A stretch of DNA of 64,000 bases, from NCBI GenBank assembly GCA_049724395.1, contig JAUGWO010000042.1, positions 336,125-400,124 of the forward strand, given 5' to 3'. The notes under the pieces are model-generated. The model had not been told where the DNA came from, ran no database searches, and worked only from the letters and a program-made list of their open reading frames with translations. The translations under genes were made by a program, and so were the position numbers. Shown in pieces: positions 37,651 through 48,922 of the stretch. Every line of letters starts with the position of its first letter. Within the stretch, counting starts at the first letter, position 1. This stretch comes from Spongospora subterranea f. sp. subterranea. Taxonomy: Eukaryota > Endomyxa: Phytomyxea > Phytomyxea > Plasmodiophorida.

Positions 37651-38418
37651 TTGAAAATCGTCAAGATTGCATCGGAGTGTACTCGGCGATTTGTAATATC
37701 AGGTTTAGATATTTACAGAATATCAGTCCCCTTATCTGCAAGTTTAAAGTTCGTGTTCGATGCTGTCGCACACATTCCATTCGACTGTGGAATTCAGAGG
37801 GCGAAGGCATTACCGAGTAGATGGCGAAGCGGACAGATGGAACTTTTTGATGCATCATGATTCCTCGTCAAACATTTCAGAGGTCGGCGCGGGACTTATT
37901 GTTCATCTCAATGATGGACTAAATTTTCATACAGTTTGTCGCACCCCAAGGAATGAACGTGACGAAGTTCCAAAAAGGTTTCTATCGTCGAGCGGCAGAG
38001 AAGATCTGGCCGAACAAAAAGAATGAGGTTTACAAACTACAGGAGGTTGGCGTTTGTCAGGTCTTTTTTCGTAATCAAACTGAATTATGAGTAGGACATG
38101 GAGAAGAAACGACACCTGATTGAAGAGCAACGGAAGAAGCGGACAGAACAACTTGAAAAACATGGAAATCCTATTTTAGGTACATGCTCAACTATCAAAG
38201 CCCAAAGCAAAAAAACATATTATTCGTCGGAGCAAGTACACGACTCCTCAATTTACAGGTTTATCAATACTGGAAGACAAAAGAAGCGGCACGAAAATCG
38301 TAATGTTAAACAATGCTCAAGTTTGATCGGATATGGACGGAAAGATATTCCATCAAGAGGTGTTTTAGATAACTTCATTGGTCATGGTTATGTCAAGCGA
38401 GAAGCTGTTCAGGGATAA
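37651..38418 (+). CDS. hypothetical basic protein
   Basis: Possible exons on the plus strand. One reads KIVKIASECTRRFVISGLDI to about 37850. A second holds EVGAGLIVHLNDGLNFHTVC. The last (about 38098-38418) begins MEKKRHLIEEQRKKRTEQLE and ends IGHGYVKREAVQG. The final exon has an arginine/lysine/glutamate-rich helix. No family recognised. The joins are weak, and the gene may consist only of the last exon plus part of the middle one. Confidence 0.35.
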
Positions 38419-38767
38419 TACAGCGAAGGGATATTATATCATATACGTTAATTTTGATGACGCGTTATTCCCAGCGTAGGTCTGCTTTAACTACACAGTT
38501 ATACTGTATTTATCTCAAATTGCACTCCATTTTGTTGATAAACAATCCGAATATCATAGACGCGCAATGTGTAATCTTGCTGTGGCACCCAACACATTTT
38601 GATCAACAAGAATCTACCAAAAAGAGAGCTAGACAGGCAGCGTCTAAGATGATGGCGAAATCAAGGGCTAATACATTTTTTGTAACCCCCAGGACAGGAA
38701 AACAGATGCATATTGGTATTAATTAATAGTATAAAGATTAGAACAACGAAACTGGGACCTTTTCTTG

Positions 38768-39846
38768 CTACCTCGATGAGCGAAGATAGGTTAACTGCAA
38801 TCGAGACATTTCGCTTGGATGTCCACTATCTGGTTTGCCCTTTGCCAAAGATATTTCACGATTTGCAGCATCCCTTTCAGAGCTGCACAGCGAATACCAC
38901 AACTTTCCTGACGATTTCTCCCATTGCCTGATATCCCGCATTGAATGCTGTCTAGGAATATACTGAGGCACTGACTTAAATCTGCTGTTGTGTGCTGACA
39001 ACAATTCCGCTATATCTTCTATGTTTTCTTTCCCAAGTCTTTTTTTGGTAAGGGTACCAGAAGATAGCTTAGCTTTGGGTGGCTTCGTGACTTGGTCATT
39101 TGAAGCAGAATCACGCGTTTTGCTTTGTTTCGTGACGTTATTATTAGTTTGAAGGGCAGTTGTAGACGGCTGGCAAAATAAAACATCCGCCTTTCTACGA
39201 ATGGGAGGTCTCGGAAACTCTATTGTTCGTCTGTTGCTGGATTTATGCTTGGAGACTTTCTCTGGGGATAAAGCAAAACCAGAGCTTGCGAGCTTCCGTG
39301 TTTTAACTTTGTCTTTATGATCTTCACGAACCTTTCTATTATGTCGCGCTAACATTTCTTCGATAGTATCTGAGCCGATGGCGGGAACGCTTTGAGATGG
39401 CAAAGCAAGCTCGTGCCCACTAGACACACCAGACCCCATTGGAGTTTCATGACCTGTATGATGCCTTTGAAACCACTGATCTGTATAGGGATTTTGGACA
39501 GTGCCAAGGGAGAGGTTCCTTTGCATTTCTAAAACTAAATCTACATATTGAGGGGCCTCAAACCTGAAAATTTACATTATTAGCCATTGAGAAAGAATGC
39601 AAACAAAGCATAATAAATGAAGCACTGGATATAAACGAAAATAACTGATCATTAAAAATTAATTCAACACATTTGTACTCGAAACGGGGAATCGATTTCA
39701 AATTCCGCGCCATCAGAAAAATCATTGTCTATCTCCGGTAGCTCATATTGGTCAAAAAGGTGCTCCGCTATCTGAACTGATAATGATATGTCCTGGCTTG
39801 TCGTGTCTCCATCCATCCATCCACGACACTGCCGTCGCCCGGTCAA
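38768..39846 (-). CDS. hypothetical protein with a conserved C-terminal WEK-GK-WY motif
   Basis: First exon near 39664-39846 (VQIAEHLFDQYELPEIDNDF). A second exon begins FEAPQYVDLVLEMQRN near 39560 and runs to the stop at 38768. The second exon contains two short similar stretches, EEMLARHNRKVREDHK and IAELLSAHNSRFKSVP. It ends with HSMRDIRQWEKSSGKLWYSL followed by CSSERDAANREIS. That last block (R-x-WE-x(3)-GK-x-WY, then R-x-x-AN-x-EI) looks like a conserved module and reminds me of ciliary/centrosomal proteins, but I cannot name it. The centre is basic and disordered. Confidence 0.5.
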
Positions 39847-39940
39847 TGGATGATGTTGTGTATTGAGGGTCAGGTGATTTTCCGGTAAAAGGATTTACCG
39901 ACGCGCACAGGCCACAGCAGATGATAATTAGTGCACTCAA

Positions 39941-40564
39941 AGATCACCACTGTCCCTATTGTACACTGGAAGGCCACACCAGTCACTGGCACCAGTCACT
40001 GCCACGCCCATCTGTCTCAATTGGTTTCAACCTGACCATCATTCGTTATTGCAAAACAAGTTGTATTGATTGCGATTTGAATGTTTCGAATTAGTTATTG
40101 CTTCTGGGCGAAACTGTTATGAGCTAGAAAGCACGGGTTTTCAGCGAAATCGCGAAATTGTAGGCGAATTTGCTGGATGAAACAATATCTTTGCTGAATT
40201 CAACGCCAATAAACCGTTGTTTGCAATTAATAAAAGTGTAGAGTTCGCCATTTGCGGAAATATATTGTGGGCATGTTGATTCATAATCGCCACGACTTGT
40301 TGGCGTATCTCTGAGATCAAGCATTGGATTCAGATTTTATTGAACATCAAGGGCATGACAAAAGGTAGAGTGAATAAAACCTGATTGGAGCAGATCTTAA
40401 AGAATTCCGGCATTGGGATATCATATCCAGTATGGTTTTAAATGCCGATATGCAAAACTGATTGAGGATTAGCCTTAAAGAGGATCATATCATACGGCCT
40501 TTGTACTTACACTACAGCACTCTCTTCACTCCTTTCATTGGTTATTACCGACAATTCACCCAAC
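39941..40564. promoter_or_regulatory. divergent intergenic region
   Basis: About 620 bp between the minus-strand gene above and the dynamin-like gene. Short imperfect repeats occur near 39975-40000 (CCAGTCACTG twice). No gene seen. Confidence 0.4.
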
Positions 40565-43457
40565 ATGACCTCTATCGCCCCATTTGCTCCAACAGCAATG
40601 GAAATCGAAGAAAGGCGCTTGTTTTCGGACATAATCTCGATTCTTAGATCGCACTCGATTCCAGCGAGTTCAATTCCAACCTTGTGTTTGGTTGGCGTCC
40701 AGTCGCATGGGTACTAAGAGTTGGCCATTGTCTATACTTGTCGGATGTTTAAGTTTTTGTTTATTTCGATTCTTTAGGAAGTCGTCATTAGTTGAATTCT
40801 TCGTGGGTATTCCTTTGACTTTCATCAGAGAAGACACCGGCACAAGGTGTCCAACAAAATTTTATCTGCAATTTGAGGCAGATGCCAAAGTACCTCAATG
40901 TCAAATTGTTAAAGTCCCCAGAGATATTTCCCGTTTATACCCAAACATCACTGCCATTAATCCACTTAATGTTGCGTATAAGGTAAAGTCCAAACCTCAT
41001 TTTACTTTTTCTCTCATTGTTTCTGCAGGAGCTGCCAAACTCGCTTGCGAAAATTATGCTGGATCTTGAAACACATACCGATTCGGGGTTCTCCGACGAT
41101 GCCGTCGAAGTGCATGTAATTAGTGACTTATGTCCAAATTTGATCTTCATCGATCTTCCCGGAATCGTGTCTCCCATAGATCCTCGCTGCGAGACTATCG
41201 CTTCTATTGTTCGTGATCATCTACAGATGCCGAACATCATACCAATTATGGTTGTGAAAGCATCCGAAGACCTTGCAACTGGTATCGGCACCAGCTGTGA
41301 AGTTCTGAATATAACTGACGATCGGTCATGTAGGTCTGTTATATACCTTCATTCGCGACAATGCACCGAAAGGTTGGAAAGAAACGTCTCTTTTTGTAGC
41401 TACGCATTTTGATGCCAATCTTCCGAAAAATGGCGAAGCGCTTTCACAAAAATTAGAAGCGCACTGCTGCGATCCGGAAAATCCTAAATCTAAGCGGGTG
41501 CTCAACAAATATTTCGTGTCCTGTAATCCTCCACCTATTATAGATCGGGCTTCTCTAATGCTTAAGCAATATTCATATCTGGTGGACAGAATTCGTAATC
41601 TTGAAAGGCTCGAGGGATCAATGATCGATGGCTGCCTGAAAGATGTCAGATCGAGTACAAAGCCAGATTTTGACATGGACTATTGGCGGCAGTTTTTAGG
41701 ACTTGGCAATGCGAAAGCAGCAATCAAACGTCAGTGGTATAAGAGCTATAATGAACAGTTTGCAGCTGTAAAAAAGTCTTTGGAGGATAAGCGGCAACAC
41801 ACCCAATCTGAAATTTCACGGCTTCGAATCAAAACGCAGACACTGCAACCAAAAGTCATTCGGGCTCAAGTGCTTAATCTAGCAATGAAATTCACAGAAC
41901 TAATCAAGTTGACCGCTGAACAAAATCCAGACGTCTGGGGAACTGCACTTGGACATGAAACTAGTGGATTATCGTTTGATGAAGAAGATACCGAATACCA
42001 AACCAATGCGGTTCCAGTTTTTAGCTGGGATCATCAACTGTCGCAGTCAAACGTTTTCCGTTTATCTGATTCAGACCCTGGATGGCAAGATGAACTAAAT
42101 GTTAAGCTTCTTGGCAGTGCTCAAGTTCGCAGGCTGTTTAAAGTAAATCGTGCAGCATTATGTACATATGAGGTGCCCAGCATTGACAGTAGCCTGTGGA
42201 TGAACAACATATGCAACTCGACCAAAGATTCGAATCAACCATCATGGGACCGTTCTGTCCATCGAACTGCGAACTGGTGAGCGACATCCAAGCTTTCTTC
42301 TATGAGTTAAGTTGCATTTTTAGGTGCATGCGAGACTTAATGGGTCCTTCCATTAATTATGTCGTCTCACGAACTCATCATATATATACCCGCATAGGAA
42401 AGATGGTTCTGGCTGAGTTGAAGTCTCAGTCTGTAGATAACATGTTCGAAAAGCTTTTGGACCAAATATACGGTAAAAATCGTAGATGCAAGGCGAGTTG
42501 TTGAGCAACCTCTAACTGTAAAGTAGAATCGTATTGTGACTACATCACTAAACAAGTCCAGAGAACTAAAGATGCAGCCGTACATATGTTATTTGCGAAA
42601 TCGGCCTTCCTCAATCTGGTCGGTTCCATCTTCTTGTCAAATTTGTGGTTTTTTTTATGGTGCTTCATCCAGCTGTTATGTTCTTTGATTATCCGCAATT
42701 CGTTTTTAATAATTTTAAAACATGTTTCATACCGTAACGATTGTTGTTTACACGTATATTTTCCCAGAGCATCGCAAGAAGTATTGCGTCATTTTTCAAC
42801 TGGAATGAAGGTGCTTTGGATGAACGTGAGCTGGAACATAGCAAGATGTATTACCGACAGGATGCAATTCGCTCAGAATGTATATATCGACAACCCGAAG
42901 AGCGGGAGCCGGCCGGCCAAACCAGGGACACATCAGAACCGGAGAATAATGACGATTTTCAACGTCGTTTGCGGCTGATGCTTCCTGTTCCTCAACCAAT
43001 TCAGTGGCCTACCAGTACAACACCTGATGACGAATCCATTCAAGCCACTCGCGATATTACAGAGAAGTGCATCATGTTTCAGCTACTGTTGAGTGTGCAC
43101 GATCTAGAAAGGTATCAGCATTATCACTATTGTCAAAAAACGCTCAATTTTGCATAATTCAGCCTGATCGTGAACAATATTGAAAAGCCGATTGAGAACT
43201 CTATGTTTACTGGTCATCAGTCTGAATCAATGGCAACCTTCATCAATCGCATAATATGTCAAGATGATAGTTATCTGCTTGATAGCCTCAACGTCGATGT
43301 CGCTCATACCGAGCAGGAAATTGTAGATTTGGAGGCATATTTAGAGTTGATCGACAAGGACATTGTGGCAATTGGGCACAAGCGCGATTCTCTCAAAGAT
43401 CTTTATGAATCCAAACGACGAATCAATTCGTCTACGTCAAACAAGCGCAGCTTTTAG
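40565..43457 (+). CDS. dynamin-superfamily large GTPase
   Basis: ATG 40565 gives MTSIAPFAPTAMEIEERRLF. The P-loop GVQSHGKSSLVEFFVG spans a first intron after the HG codons. Switch I contains TGTRCPTKFYLQF (the dynamin TR-x-P motif). G3 is IFIDLPGIVSPID. G4 appears as VATHFDANLP, with THFD in place of the usual TKLD. After the GTPase domain come stalk helices (YWRQFLGLGNAKAAIKRQWY, MKFTELIKLTAEQNP). The last exon is GED-like (SLNVDVAHTEQEIVDLEAYL, IDKDIVAIGHKRDSL). No PH domain or proline-rich tail is seen. The region 42300-43160 holds several short exons whose joins are tentative. It may act in membrane fission; class not determined. Confidence 0.85.
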
Positions 43458-43651
43458 CATGAATAAATTTTGTTGCTTATAGGACGTTGGACAGATCATG
43501 ACCATGTTTGACTCAACCATAGACTACCAGACTACCCATAGTGTACGTGGGTCTATGTTATGTACACCCCTGAATGGTCCGGTGTGGGTTGACCTCCCAC
43601 CTCCCTACCCCTCTAGAGTGCCATAGTCCGTTATTGATCCCATTCTGTGTC

Positions 43652-44895
43652 ATGTCCAATATTAAGAGGAAAGGTCGAGAATATCGCCCTGGACAGAAGC
43701 CGGCCTGGCTTGATGAACAACAGCGAGACGACGAAACCATCCGACAGGACCACGATAATGTCAAAAAAACCAGCAGCAAAGCTGCTAAGAACAAGATTTT
43801 GGTCCGGGTCCAGGAATCGTTTGTGGAAAACGATGGAAATCATGTGCCTGCAGCAGCGGTAGTACGAGTGGCGACAATTGAAACCGATGGGTTAGAGATA
43901 CCTGAGGCAGCAGTTGAACTTGATGAAGAGGAAGAGGCTGAGGAAAGAAGACGGAGATACAGGTCGAAAATGGCCATCGCAGTCGATGATGCGATGGCCG
44001 AAACGCTGGAGGAAGTGGAGGAGGCTGAGGAAGAAGAGGAGGAAGTGGAGACAGAAGAGGAAGAAGAGTCAGAGGAAGATGACCAGGATTACGGAAAGAT
44101 GTTGATTAAACCAGTTTTCGTATCGAAAGAGCAAAGGAAAACGGTCGACGATCGCTCAACGATTTTAGCGCAAGAAGAAGAACAAAGGAAGCTGCGAGAG
44201 GAATCGAAAGCCGAAAGAAAAATTGAGGCAAATGCGAAACTAATTGAAGCAATCGAAAGGGGCGAAATGGAGCGCGAATTGGCTGTGAAATCTGCATTGG
44301 CTGAAATGCCAGATGACACCGATATACCAAATGATGCTGTCGAAATCGAAAAATGGCGCTTACGGGAAATGGTTCGTGTGCTACGAGATAGGCAAGAGCG
44401 TGCCAACGCAGCTGAAGAACTCGCCGAGACGGAACGCCGACGTCTTCTCTCTGATCAAGAGATTATATCCAATATGAAAGGGTCAGTTGAAGCAGCACCG
44501 CAGAAAGGAAAAATCAAATTTCTGCAACGATATCACCATAAAGGTGTATTCTTTCAAGATAAAGTCGATCCTGAGCTATTGCAGCGTGACTATACTGTTG
44601 CCACTGGTCTTGATGCCGAAATCGATCGATCTCTTCTTCCCAAAGTTTTACAAGTCAAGAATTTCGGTCTTGCAAGCCGTACTAAATGTAGGTGTTCACC
44701 TTTGGCAGCAGCAGTAATAGCATTGCTAATACGTGTTCGTTAGACACACACTTAACCGACCAGGACACTTCCAGAGATGATCCTTGGTCAGCGTCGACTG
44801 TTTCGGCACCGAAAGGGTATGGCAAACAAAGAAGGGCTGATGACGTGCAATCCTCAAACAACAAGCGATATCGCACAGATAGTAATACAAGCTAA
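43652..44895 (+). CDS. MFAP1: MFAP1 spliceosome-associated protein
   Basis: A component of the pre-catalytic spliceosome. ATG 43652 gives MSNIKRKGREYRPGQKPAWL. A long acidic stretch follows (EEVEEAEEEEEEVETEEEEE). Next come the conserved KPVFVSKEQRKTV, the charged helix WRLREMVRVLRDRQER, GKIKFLQRYHHKGVFF, the RDYTVATGLDAEID and LPKVLQVKNFGLASRTK blocks, and, after one intron (44688 to about 44740), YTHLTDQDTSRDDPW. The order and motifs are diagnostic. An in-frame GTG/ATG extension upstream (43574) is not needed. The gene lies about 195 bp after the dynamin-like gene and converges on the chitin synthase. Confidence 0.96.
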
Positions 44896-44942
44896 TATTG
44901 AAGGTAATTGATGACAACCGAATATCTTTAGTTTAATGAGGT

Positions 44943-46752
44943 TTATACGGCATTCGCAACTCGAGCGTTTCTTTGTTGAGCTAGATCCTTGGGTTTTTCA
45001 GTGACCGCCACGGTTTCTGCCACCGCCGCTCGAGGTCCACCCCAGGTTCGAACGCGGAAGGTCATCATACCGTAAATTTGGAACACGGCAGAGAAGATCG
45101 GCAAAAACAGGAGGATAAGAGGATATCCAATCACGACCTTGAAACGATTGATGTGCAACGCCCAGCTGCTGACGAACATCCAAATCGGGACGAAGATCAG
45201 GACGGCAAATCCGATTGTTTGCCATGTCCCATGCCCTAATGCGGCTTCCATGAAGAAGACATAGACGAACAGGGGACCGTTTTTCAGCGCCGACAGTCCA
45301 ATGAGGATGTTGAGACCGGGAAATTGCATCCATAGAATGGGTGATGTTATCATGTAGACCTCATTCGTCACCGTTCCTAGATACCATCGCCGCCTTTGCT
45401 TCATCAGCGAACGGAAGCTGTCACATCCCTCAGTCTTGCAGCGCGCCGCCGGACAGAACCCGATCCTGTATTTCTCCTTCCGCTGCTCCATCAGTAGGTG
45501 AGTCAGATACCGATCTTCCCCCAGATGGGTCCTGTTGAAGTCGAAATTGTCCTCGGCCGACAACTGGCCGAAATACACAGCAGAGACTTGCTCAAGGGCC
45601 TCGAATCTGACCATGGTCAGAGCTCCAGGAAGACAGGACACCGATCCCAGATAATCTTCTGTGTTCCTTTGCAGCATCTGCGACTCGATATATTCCGTAT
45701 CCTGGATGAGCTTATAGAAGCTATAGGTGTCGGCCGTCTTGCACGTGATCAATCCCGTTAGCGCTTCCCGTTTGATTCCGCTATACCGGTTCATATCGTA
45801 CACGAAATGGGCCATTGCACTCTGCTCCAGTTCGATATCGGAATCGATGAACAGGAGCAGCGGTTTGACGGCCAGCGATCTGTAATGCTTCTGCAGGTAT
45901 CTGAAGGCACACATCTGGGCGTGACGTTTACCACCGTGCTCGAACCGACATGGCGTTATGATCAGGTTCTTGTAGTTGATATCGCCAATGAACGGGTAAT
46001 CCTCCGAATGTGATGATATCCCTAGCTCCTGCTGACCCTCTTCTGTCGACAACAGCTTGTAATCTGGGTCGGGATTGCCGCTCGTCAAGCAGTATATAAC
46101 CGCCTTGTACACCAACGTCAGCTTATCGTCGTCGAACGCCATCACCAAATGCAGCCGCCTCTTGGGATATTTGCTGGCCACGACCGAGTTGATCGCGATC
46201 ATCAATGTCTCAATCGGTTCGTTGTAGATTGGCATCACAACCGTGATTGCCGGGAGCCCTCCTTCTTTCTTATTGGCCGCTCGCTCCCCTCAGCAAGGTC
46301 GTGACTTCCTTTGAGTTGGGAGATCGTCGCCAAGCATCCGTTGCACATCCGATTTTGAACCAGGTCACGGCGATCAACAGAATCGGCTCGAAATACAGAA
46401 ACTTGACCCAATCGCGATCAAATATGGACCCAATCCATGGTCGTTGCAGGAAAATGAGCCCACCCCAGTTGACCGTCGACACGAGAATATAATACATAAA
46501 GCCGTTGTAGCCAACATACGATAGGAGAAATAATAAGGCCGTTAGACGCGTTCTGAATGGATGGCTATTGGATTTCTCGCCATCTCTCAACACTTTCGAC
46601 AGGGTGACCACATAAACCGTAAAATAGGAGATAGCGTGGCCAAATGCGATAACCAGGAAAAAGGACACAATCCCATTAGTTATGAGAGATGCATTCGTGC
46701 CAAGCCATTGCACGATATCCATCAACGCAACACTAACTGTCTCTCCAACCAC
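44943..46752 (-). CDS. chitin synthase (family 2 glycosyltransferase)
   Basis: Polymerises UDP-GlcNAc into chitin at the plasma membrane. The N-terminal part (46270-46752) has several membrane helices (GIVSFFLVIAFGHAISYFTV, LLFLLSYVGYNGFMYYILV, FLYFEPILLIAVTWF). The catalytic part begins LPAITVVMPIYNEPIETLM. It has LLFIDSDIEL, LPGALTMVRFEAL, the fungal signature LGEDRYLTHLL and the product-binding KQRRRWYLGT, then C-terminal membrane helices and a short tail ending ARVANAV. The two parts are in different frames; reading one G less in the GGGG run at 46286-46289 makes them continuous. The true start is upstream and unresolved. Class within the family not determined. Confidence 0.92.
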
Positions 46753-47017
46753 CTGTCCCGTATGATGGCGAAATTCAATATGATACGATCGAGACCGAAC
46801 GGCACTACAAAAAACATGATGACTCAGCAGGCGGGGAATACTTTCTATGGCAGCCCATGACTCATTCCATCATCACTACATGCTGTTCGTTCATGAAATA
46901 TCAGGGACCCGTATCGGGGAACAGGGATCTACCAATATTTTTGATCACCAACACATAAACATGAATTGCGCTTTAATAAAGATAATGCTGTCGGGCATGA
47001 TATAATCGTCAATGGGG

Positions 47018-48472
47018 TCAATTGCCCGGTAGTGATGCAACCGTCGTTATAACTCGCCCTTTTGGGTCCATATTAACCGTCCAATGGTTGGACTGTAGGA
47101 ATGATTGATATTGCAGCGTGCGCCGGAACCTCGAGAACGTATCTTTCATCAGATCCAGTACGATCGCGTCAATACAATATAGGAGGCCGATACCCCTTTT
47201 AACCACGTCTGGAGGCACGTGATCGCACCCAGCAAAATCGTTGTTGATGAACTCTTTGGCAGAATCGGTGATTCTGAACGGTAGATTCAGCGTTAGAACC
47301 CCGTCCGGTCTGATGAACAGTTTCCCCAGGTCGTGCAGCTCCTTGACGAACTCGAGAGCATTGTTGCCTGGATACGTATAGGTTGATGATTTGGACTGTA
47401 GGCGGTCAAATGGCGTAATGTGATGCTTTAACTTGAGTGAATCACTTGCCTCAACCCACATGATGTTCTCAACTGAGAATTCGCTGATACAGAATTGTTT
47501 CAGTAATTCGCTTCCCCCACAATCATCACGTAGAACTTCCAGCAACGTCGACGATAGAGTCAACGACGTTGTTGACGTCGATGTATGGGGCTGAGATGTG
47601 ACCGTGTTGGACACACGATGCGATCTGGATACGGCCGCCCCCGCCACCGAGCGATTGCTGTTCATGAACACGTCTGGGTTATGGGCCACATGAACCGGCA
47701 ATAGCAGGGACCAGATCAGGTTGAGTCCGACCAATAGCAGTATCTGAGTCAGATACAGATAATACGATATGGCGGTTGGGAACACGTGTTCAATGGTCAT
47801 GAGTATACTCGCCAATATTAACGATATTGATATTCCACGAATCTCACGTCGCAACCCAAACCGATCATGCATCGAACGAAGATTGGCTGTCAGAGCGGCG
47901 AGAACCAGGGCAGAGATGGTGAAGGCGATCGGAGTGACGATATTTGGAGGACCAACGCACCGAGACGCAACGGTTGCACCTTTGGGATCGATTGTGTCGA
48001 GATTGGCGTATATTGCATCGGCCATGGTGGCAGTTCCGTTGAACACAGCGATCAACAGCCACAGGAACAGCTCCACCGTCGGCGATACCAAGATCCGGCG
48101 ATAACGGAGCAATCCTCTGGGATGGGCGATCGTGGTTCTGGTGTTGGCCGGAACCAGCAACATTTCGATGCTGCGCCATGATATGTAAGCGTGCCAGCAT
48201 TGAACGGCTACCGATGAGATATACGAGTAGAAGAAGATCTGATTAAGAATATGCAGGGGACAGATATAAGAACCACCGGAACCGCTCTCCATCAACAGAT
48301 CGGCGATCGCACCCGAGTTCAGCCACAGCAACATGAGCCCGGTTCGGGTTGATATGGAGCGCCATCCTCGCCAGATGATGGGCGGTTCGTGGCGCTTCTG
48401 GTAGAGGAAATACACACCGGCGAAACATGCGATGTCAATCCAGAAGGCGATAGCTGCTAGAGTGCCAGCCAT
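47018..48472 (-). CDS. 7TM receptor with C-terminal RGS domain
   Basis: A single 484-codon exon from ATG 48472. About seven hydrophobic helices fill residues 1-260 (AAIAFWIDIACFAGVYFLY; VSPTVELFLWLLIAVF; TPIAFTISALVLAALTANL; ISISLILASIL; YYLYLTQILLLVGLNLIWSL). After a Ser/Thr linker comes an RGS fold starting LLEVLRDDCGGSELLKQFCI, then FSVENIMWVEASD. It ends with YQSFLQSNHW. RGS domains speed GTP hydrolysis by G-alpha subunits; 7TM-RGS fusions are known from plants and some fungi/protists. Cysteines in the first and second extracellular loops could pair. Neighbouring chitin synthase runs in the same direction. Confidence 0.85.
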   Translation of the reverse strand: MAGTLAAIAFWIDIACFAGVYFLYQKRHEPPIIWRGWRSISTRTGLMLLWLNSGAIADLLMESGSGGSYICPLHILNQIFFYSYISSVAVQCWHAYISWRSIEMLLVPANTRTTIAHPRGLLRYRRILVSPTVELFLWLLIAVFNGTATMADAIYANLDTIDPKGATVASRCVGPPNIVTPIAFTISALVLAALTANLRSMHDRFGLRREIRGISISLILASILMTIEHVFPTAISYYLYLTQILLLVGLNLIWSLLLPVHVAHNPDVFMNSNRSVAGAAVSRSHRVSNTVTSQPHTSTSTTSLTLSSTLLEVLRDDCGGSELLKQFCISEFSVENIMWVEASDSLKLKHHITPFDRLQSKSSTYTYPGNNALEFVKELHDLGKLFIRPDGVLTLNLPFRITDSAKEFINNDFAGCDHVPPDVVKRGIGLLYCIDAIVLDLMKDTFSRFRRTLQYQSFLQSNHWTVNMDPKGRVITTVASLPGN

Positions 48473-48922
48473 ATTTATGGATTGAGTATATGGTCAATAA
48501 GATATTCATGTACAGGTCATCATTCATCGCTATCACGTGATCAACAACAACATATCTTTTACTCTGAAAATCATATGCCAATGAAAATTCAAATTCTACC
48601 CTGGTTTATAAGTAGTTTAACAAATCCAAACCAGATCCCGTTCCCGTTCTGGAGTAAATCCGGAAAACTGTTGAATAAATAACGACCTCAGACAGTTGTT
48701 GAATAATTGAACAATGAGCGATAATTGTCAACAGGTCAGGCTTCTCAACACCATTTACAGCATGACCACAGTTTATGATCCGGTTGGCGCCATGGCCAAT
48801 AAGCCACTTTGAATGACGATATCAGTCGCGGAGTTCGGACTAGGACACGGAGTCCGCGAGAGTAATCGAGTCAAAGTCCGAGGAGACACAACACACCCTG
48901 GAATCCGCTCATTTTTGGAGTG
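48473..48922. promoter_or_regulatory. divergent promoter region
   Basis: 450 bp between the starts of the 7TM-RGS gene (minus) and CBF5 (plus). A small mirror occurs near 48835-48865 (GGACTAGGACACGGAGTCCGC). Confidence 0.4.

Noticed and set aside
43558-43843. Minus-strand ORFs opposite MFAP1
   Set aside because: Antisense shadows of a well-identified gene.
47769-48181. Plus-strand ORFs opposite the 7TM-RGS gene
   Set aside because: No independent support; the minus frame has membrane helices and an RGS domain over 484 codons.
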